A DNA stretch of 64,000 nt from Clonostachys chloroleuca (lineage: Eukaryota; Ascomycota; Sordariomycetes; Hypocreales; Bionectriaceae): NCBI GenBank assembly GCA_037952775.1, contig JBANAY010000001.1:2542001-2606000 (forward strand), read 5' to 3'. The notes under the pieces were generated by a model. It was not told the origin of the DNA and made no database searches. It worked only from the letters and a program-made list of their open reading frames with translations. Made by a program: the position numbers and the translations under genes. How positions within the stretch are numbered: the first letter of the stretch is position 1; each line of letters starts with the position of its first letter. This document shows, piece after piece, positions 58,867-64,000 of this stretch.

Positions 58867-61800
58867 TTAGTTGATGTCGAACATGGGCTTCAACTTGACA
58901 ATGAGCTTCCACTCGTCGGTGCTCACGTCCTTGCGGTAGAACTCCTTCAGGGTGTCGATGCTGGCGCGGGAGATGAGACTGTAGAGGGTGTCACCCTCCT
59001 CGAGCTGGCGGCCGTACACGGGCTGGTTGCCGCCCATCTCAATCTTGACGGCGACGGAGGGCTGGCCCTTCTTGCACACGGGGATTTGCTTGTGGTCACG
59101 CTCGATGGACGTTCTAGACGATTGTTAGTAAACCGAAGTTTATACCAAAGTAAGAAAACAAGTAGGTAGCTAAGAAAAGGTAAACTTACACTCTGCCCAA
59201 GCTGATGACTTCCTTGGCACCCGTGTTGGGGTTCTGCTTGATGGCGGCAATGGGCGTGTTGATCTTCAGCTGGCCATCAGTGACATCGACACCGATGACG
59301 ATGGGGCCGGTCTTGTTGAAGACGGCGACGGGCTTGAGCACGCAGGGGAAGACGGCCAACATCTTGGACTCCTCCTTCTTGCGCTCGAGCTGCTCCTCCA
59401 TGTGCTTGGTGAAGGCGTCGAACAGGTGGTAGATGATGTCGGCTGTGAAAATCTTGACGCCCTGCTCGTCGGCGTAGGCCTGGGCCTCCTTGTCGACCTT
59501 GACATCGAAGCACAGCATGATGGCGTAGTCGGGTGCCCTTTCCAGCATGATACCGCTCTGCATGACGTCTCGCTTGTAGACTGGACCGATACCAACGTTG
59601 GCGACGGGAATCTTCATGTCCTTCAAGAAGTCAAGCAAGGCCTCCAGGGAACCAAGGGTAGATGCCTGGACAGTGACACCCTTTCCGGACTTCTCGACTC
59701 GGCTCAGGAGATTGGCAAGATCAGACTCGACCTCGTCCTCGATGTCCTCCTCATCATCATCGGGACCGACAACCATGAGCCTGGAACCGGCAATGGCACC
59801 TTCTAGGCCAGGAGCACTGATCTTCACACCCAAAGCAGCCTTGACCTCCTTGTTGTGGATATATTGAGACTTGAGACGCAATTCTCTAAGTGGTTGCGGT
59901 GTGAGCAGAGCTCTGATATTAGTCTTGATGGCACCTTCTGTTCCGCATAGAACAATGCGGTCTCCTTCTCTCAGAATACCGTTGGACAGGATAACATCGA
60001 TGGTCATACCGAAACCTTCGATAGCCTTGACTTCAAGGACAGTGGCCTGGACTTCGGACAGGTACATCAGAGAGCCGGTCATACGCTCCTGGGTAAGGTG
60101 AAGGATAAGCTTCAGCATATCCGGTACACCCTCACCAGTGTGGGCTGAGGTGGGCACGAGAGACACATTGTTCTTGAGCGAAGGATTCTCGTAGTAGAGG
60201 AAAGAGTTGAAGCCCACCTCGGAGAACTCGAGCCTGACCTTCTCCAGACGAGTCTGGAATTCGTTGTGGACGGCCTTGTTTTGGAGGCGCAAACTCTCCT
60301 GGAAGCCGTTGTTATCGACCTTCTTCCAGCCATAGAGACGATCAATCTTGTTTAGGGCAACAATGAATGGCGTCTTGCGGTCCTTGAGCAGCTGGATGGA
60401 TTCCCTGGTCTGAGGTTCCAAACCGTGCATGATATCGACCACCAGAATAGCAATGTTACAGAGAGAAGAACCTCGAGAACGCAGATTCGAGAAAGACTCG
60501 TGACCAGGGGTATCGATGACGAGCAGACCGGGAACCTTGTACTGGAAGCTGTTGTCCTTGTTGACGACGGCCGTCTTCTGCTTGAGAGCTTCGACTGGGA
60601 AGTATGTGGCACCGATCTGCTGGGTAATACCACCAGCTTCACCTTCTTGAACGTTGGTCTGACGGACCTTGTCCAACAGCTTGGTCTTTCCGGTATCGAC
60701 GTGACCCAGAATACAGCAAATGGGTGATCGAAGGTTGTCCTTTGAACGAGCAGCCAGGGCAGCCTGGTGTGCCTTTTCCCTCCGCTCAGCAGCCTCCTTC
60801 TTCCTCTGGGCTTCCGCCGCACGAGCAGCAGAGATGTGATCCTCGTCGTCCTCATCAGATTCGTCATCATCCTCGTCCTCTTCTTCAGCGTCTTCGCCTT
60901 TCTTGGTTTCTATAGCCTTGCCTTCTTCGTCTGAGTCGGCATCCCAGCTGTCCTTAACATCCTCGTCAGATGCTGCTGCTGCCTCCCAGTCATCTTCAAC
61001 ATCGCTCTCCTCGGCCTTCTTCTGAGCAGCAACGGCAGCCTCCTCCTCAGCCTTCTTCTGGGCGGCTTTCTCCTCAGCCTCCTTCAAATCCTTCTCTGCC
61101 TGTAACCGGGCACGCTCAGCGGCCTCAGCAAGAGCCTTCTCTTCATCAATCTAGTTGACAGAATTAGTATCTGCTTGGTTACATATTCGAGGGGAAGGGG
61201 GATAAATACCTTCTGTTGTTGCCTGCTCTTCTTTTTAGGTGCCTCGTTCTTCTTCTTAGGCTCGCTTGGGGCGTCTTCCTGAGGGCCAACCTTGATACCG
61301 GCAGCCAACATCTGCTGCAACTTCTTCTCATTTCGCGCCTTCTCTTCTTTCTGGGCCTTGGTCATGAACTTGCCCTCCTTCTTGAGCTGCTCAATCTTCT
61401 CCTTCTCCTTCTGCTTCTTGAGCGCCTTGGCCTCTTCCCTGCGCTTGATCTCCTCGGCATCTAAACGATCTTGCTCCTCGGCCACGCGCTTGGCTTCGGC
61501 AATGGCACGTTCCTCCTCTTCCTGTCTGCGGCGCAACTCCTCCTGCTGCTTCTGAATCATCAGCAGATGGGCAGGAATCTTCTTCTTCTTGCCTCCGGCT
61601 GCCGGCTCGGCGGCCGCGGCCGGCGTGGGTGCCGCCTCCTCCTTCTTTTCGGGAGCGGCCTTGGCAGGCTCGGGCTTTTCCGTCTTCTTCTTCGCGGCCT
61701 GTTGAATTCAGGTGGTTAGCGATATTGATCTTGTCCACCAAAGAAAAAAAACGGAAAAGGGGGGCGCCAAACTCACGTTTTCCTTCTTACGCTGCTTCTC

Positions 61801-62229
61801 ACGCTCCTTCTTCAGCTTCTCCTTCTCGGCCTTGGTCAGGATCCGGCCGGAGCCCTCGTCGTCGTTACCGCCCTGGGGCTCGGCCTTCTTCTGCTGGGCT
61901 TGCTTGCCGCCCTTGCCGCCCTTGCCCTTCTTCTCCGGCAGGGCGAACTCGTCGTCCATGTTAGCCTCCTGCGCCGTCTTGATGACGCGGGGCTCGTCGA
62001 TGGGGGTCTCGGCGGCCTCGACCTCGGGGAGGCCCTTGTCCTTGCGCTTCTGCTTGTTCTTGCGCAGCATGGCCATCAGGCCACCCGCGGCGGCCTCCTC
62101 GCCGTCCTCGTTGGCGGCAGCATCGGCGTCCTCGGCCGGGGGGGCGCCGCCGTTGGGGGCAATGGTCTCGCCCAGGTCGGCCTCCCAGTCATCCTGGGCC
62201 TTCTTGTTGTTCTTCTTCTTGGGCGGCAT
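58867..62229 (-). CDS. FUN12: Translation initiation factor eIF5B
   Basis: GTPase that joins the 60S subunit to the initiation complex; homologue of bacterial IF2. Exons 62229-61777, 61698-61210, 61150-59190 and 59113-58867 give 1049 residues (yeast Fun12 1002). The N-terminal 450 residues are charged, Lys/Glu/Ala-rich coiled coil and acidic stretches beginning [16 protein letters not shown]. The G domain has G1 [12 protein letters not shown] (about 463), G3 DTPGHESF (about 527) and G4 NKID (about 581). Domains II to IV follow, with [18 protein letters not shown] and a C-terminus ending [13 protein letters not shown]. Introns of 78, 59 and 76 nt keep frame. A C7 run in exon 1 (62148-62154 region) is intact, unlike those in neighbouring genes. 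Confidence 0.95.
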
Positions 62230-63177
62230 GATGTGGGTATTTGGGTTTTTTTTCTCAAATGCTCTCCTGTGTAATTTTCGAGGTTCGTGATTAAAATTTT
62301 AACGTTGTCCTCTCAAGTATAGGAAGCAATCGGTATTAGATTAGTCGTTGTGGGGGACTGCGCTGCGAAACTATACACAGGCACACACACACGGTCGAGT
62401 GTGAGGTTGGGAACAGACGAAGAGTCGAGATTTGTTCTGGAGGTTTCACGGTCGGATATACTACTTTACGTATGTATCCGAAGGAAGGTCCAGGAAACCT
62501 TTCGGTCTCAGCACGGGTTGACGGGGTCTGGTGGCAAATCCAGCGAGGGAGGAGAAGGTTGCTGAGGAAGTGGGAGGAACCGACAAGACATGCTCTGGTA
62601 AGCTCCTCAGACTGGGCAAACGGGGGATCACAGGTCGGTCGCAAATCGCACAGCCTGTCTGGACGTTGGGTCCGGTCTGCTTCCGTCAGGGTCAATCGAT
62701 CACCAGGAACCGTGCGGGTTGTCGAGGTGGCGGTTGATTCTTTTTTTTAATGGCCAGGCAGGTATTGGTGATGTGGAGAGACGTTCCCGCGGGGCAAGTC
62801 GGCCAGCGCCTGTAGGAGCCTCTGCCCGTTGCTTCTACAGGCCCATCACGAGGGAGAGGGGCAGTGAGTACAGGCCGCATAGCGCCGAGCAGGCACCCTT
62901 GAGCGCCTGGACCCCGCTCCGAGGCAGCTGAATGCGCTACCAGCTCACCACGTCACTAGGCACTGGATCATTCACCAGAAATTTTCCCCGAAATTCAATG
63001 CCCAGGTTCAATATTATGTAATGTCAAGATAGCACAGCTGCTCGTCCACCCACTTTGACAGCAACACCTGCATAATAGGGGACCTACCCAAGACCTTGAA
63101 GTGTGGATAGCATCTATTTGTTGGCATTTGCATGAGCAAGTTAAATGATAACCAATCTTGAAGAGAACCCCTGTCTG
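62230..63177. other. Intergenic: eIF5B promoter and next gene's 3' end
   Basis: About 950 bases between two minus-strand genes. It holds the eIF5B leader and promoter, including a short CA repeat near 62381-62391. No gene. Confidence 0.55.
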
Positions 63178-64000
63178 CTAGAGAACAGGCGCGAGAACAT
63201 AGTCCAAGATATCGTACCCCAGTTTCATATATTTCCCCTGCAGACCATCCCCCGGGCCCAGATCCATGCCCTCCTCGGTGTCGATTCGTCCAAAGCTTCT
63301 CGTGTGCAACCCACCCTCCAGCTCATCCAGATATCTGCGGAAAAGATCTTGAGTACCGCTCTCATGGACCAACCTTTCCAGTAATCGCTGATCCAGACAG
63401 GCAATCAGCACATCACCATCGATATGCTGGCTCTTGGGGTGCTCTATAGCTTGGAGGAGCGTATTGAGCTGTTTGCGGGGATATCTAGCCGACTTCTCAG
63501 CTCTCCAGAGCGACTGCACAAGATACAGAAATCGCCTGAGGTCTTGCTGTAAAAGAGTGAAATGCCGCATCGATCCATCCAGAGAAACGCCCAAGATCTC
63601 AGCCCCGTCGGCAGTGCTCTGTATGCAACCGTACCGCGGCCGCGTATGCTCTTCCAGCAGCCAGGTAGGGCGGCACTTTGCTCGTATAAATCTCCTCACC
63701 GAGTTGCCCAGCTGGCCTTCGAATACCGCCACCAGCTCTTGGCTTCGTTTATCCCATGGCACCCACACACCCGCAATGCCACCCGAGACATCAGACAGAA
63801 GTGTAACTGGCCAGAGATCACCTTGCGTAGTTGGCCCAACGCTGATCATGTGGCTCGTTGTTCGCGTGGCCCGATCGATATGCAAAAGCTTCATATCGTA
63901 TACTCCAGGATCACTCCGATGGTCCACAATATGGAGTGAATGCATGCTCGTCAACGCCCAGATTTTCCCGTTTGATATCGACAGCGAAGTAGCTGGCGAG
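63178..64000 (-). CDS. CPSF-A/DDB1-like beta-propeller protein, C-terminal part (partial)
   Basis: The frame is open from the right edge of the window to TAG at 63178-63180, giving about 274 residues; the 5' part is outside. Visible segments are SLSISNGKIWALTSMHSLHI, VDHRSDPGVYDMKLLHI, DGAEILGVSLDGSMRHFTLL and, near the end, QHIDGDVLIACLDQRLLERLV followed by a helical, Glu-rich tail. A propeller strand series ending in an IDGD...L element before a helical end is the pattern of the CPSF-A family (DDB1, Rse1, Cft1, Mms1-like). I cannot tell which member; the fungal Mms1-like group fits best because the match to Rse1 and DDB1 is loose. No intron is apparent in this part. Confidence 0.45.
   Translation of the reverse strand, partial: SPATSLSISNGKIWALTSMHSLHIVDHRSDPGVYDMKLLHIDRATRTTSHMISVGPTTQGDLWPVTLLSDVSGGIAGVWVPWDKRSQELVAVFEGQLGNSVRRFIRAKCRPTWLLEEHTRPRYGCIQSTADGAEILGVSLDGSMRHFTLLQQDLRRFLYLVQSLWRAEKSARYPRKQLNTLLQAIEHPKSQHIDGDVLIACLDQRLLERLVHESGTQDLFRRYLDELEGGLHTRSFGRIDTEEGMDLGPGDGLQGKYMKLGYDILDYVLAPVL

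Overview
This window is nuclear DNA from a filamentous ascomycete (Pezizomycotina, plausibly a Sordariomycete; I cannot name a genus). The evidence is many short introns (about 50-160 nt) with GTAAGT/GTATGT donors and CTAAC/CTAAT branch sites, long 5' leaders, and single-gene units on both strands. The gene families include a GAL4-type zinc cluster factor, a PhoD-type phosphatase, Hsp88 and a DUF1765 protein. I see no polycistronic layout, phage, CRISPR array or intact transposon.

Layout, left to right. The 3' end of RAD51 comes first, then NUP120, VPS26 (minus strand) and RPL9. Next are a cysteine-rich membrane-anchored surface protein (minus), V-ATPase subunit H (VMA13), vacuolar endopolyphosphatase (PPN1) and a kelch-repeat membrane protein (minus). 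A doubtful small C-terminally anchored protein faces a Zn2Cys6 factor, followed by a DUF1765 protein (minus). A 5.5-kb gene-poor gap precedes a PhoD-like phosphatase, then mitochondrial P5C dehydrogenase and a bHLH factor. PER1 (minus) and MPS1 kinase (plus) are divergent. Then come mitochondrial ribosomal protein bL21m (minus), PRMT1, Hsp88 (Hsp110 class), eIF5B (minus) and the C-terminal part of a CPSF-A/DDB1-like protein that runs off the right edge.

The content is mostly housekeeping: DNA repair, nuclear pore, retromer, translation, vacuole, proline catabolism, GPI lipid remodelling, spindle checkpoint and arginine methylation. No biosynthetic cluster or defence island is visible. VMA13 and PPN1 are neighbours and both serve the vacuole, but they have separate promoters.

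The strongest non-routine signal is sequence quality. Six conserved genes are interrupted at seven places, each at a short homopolymer. Six sites are G/C runs one base short (VPS26, PPN1, kelch, PhoD, bHLH twice) and one is an A/T run one base long (DUF1765). Adding or removing that base restores a protein of whole-codon length in every case. This looks like homopolymer miscalling in the assembly rather than biology, and gene models from this locus should be corrected against reads. Other items worth a look are a heat-shock-element array upstream of Hsp88, two CACGTG boxes upstream of RPL9, a possible relic of a membrane-protein gene in the 5.5-kb gap, several perfect palindromes, and a substituted SAM-motif glycine in PRMT1. 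I found no convincing new biological system.
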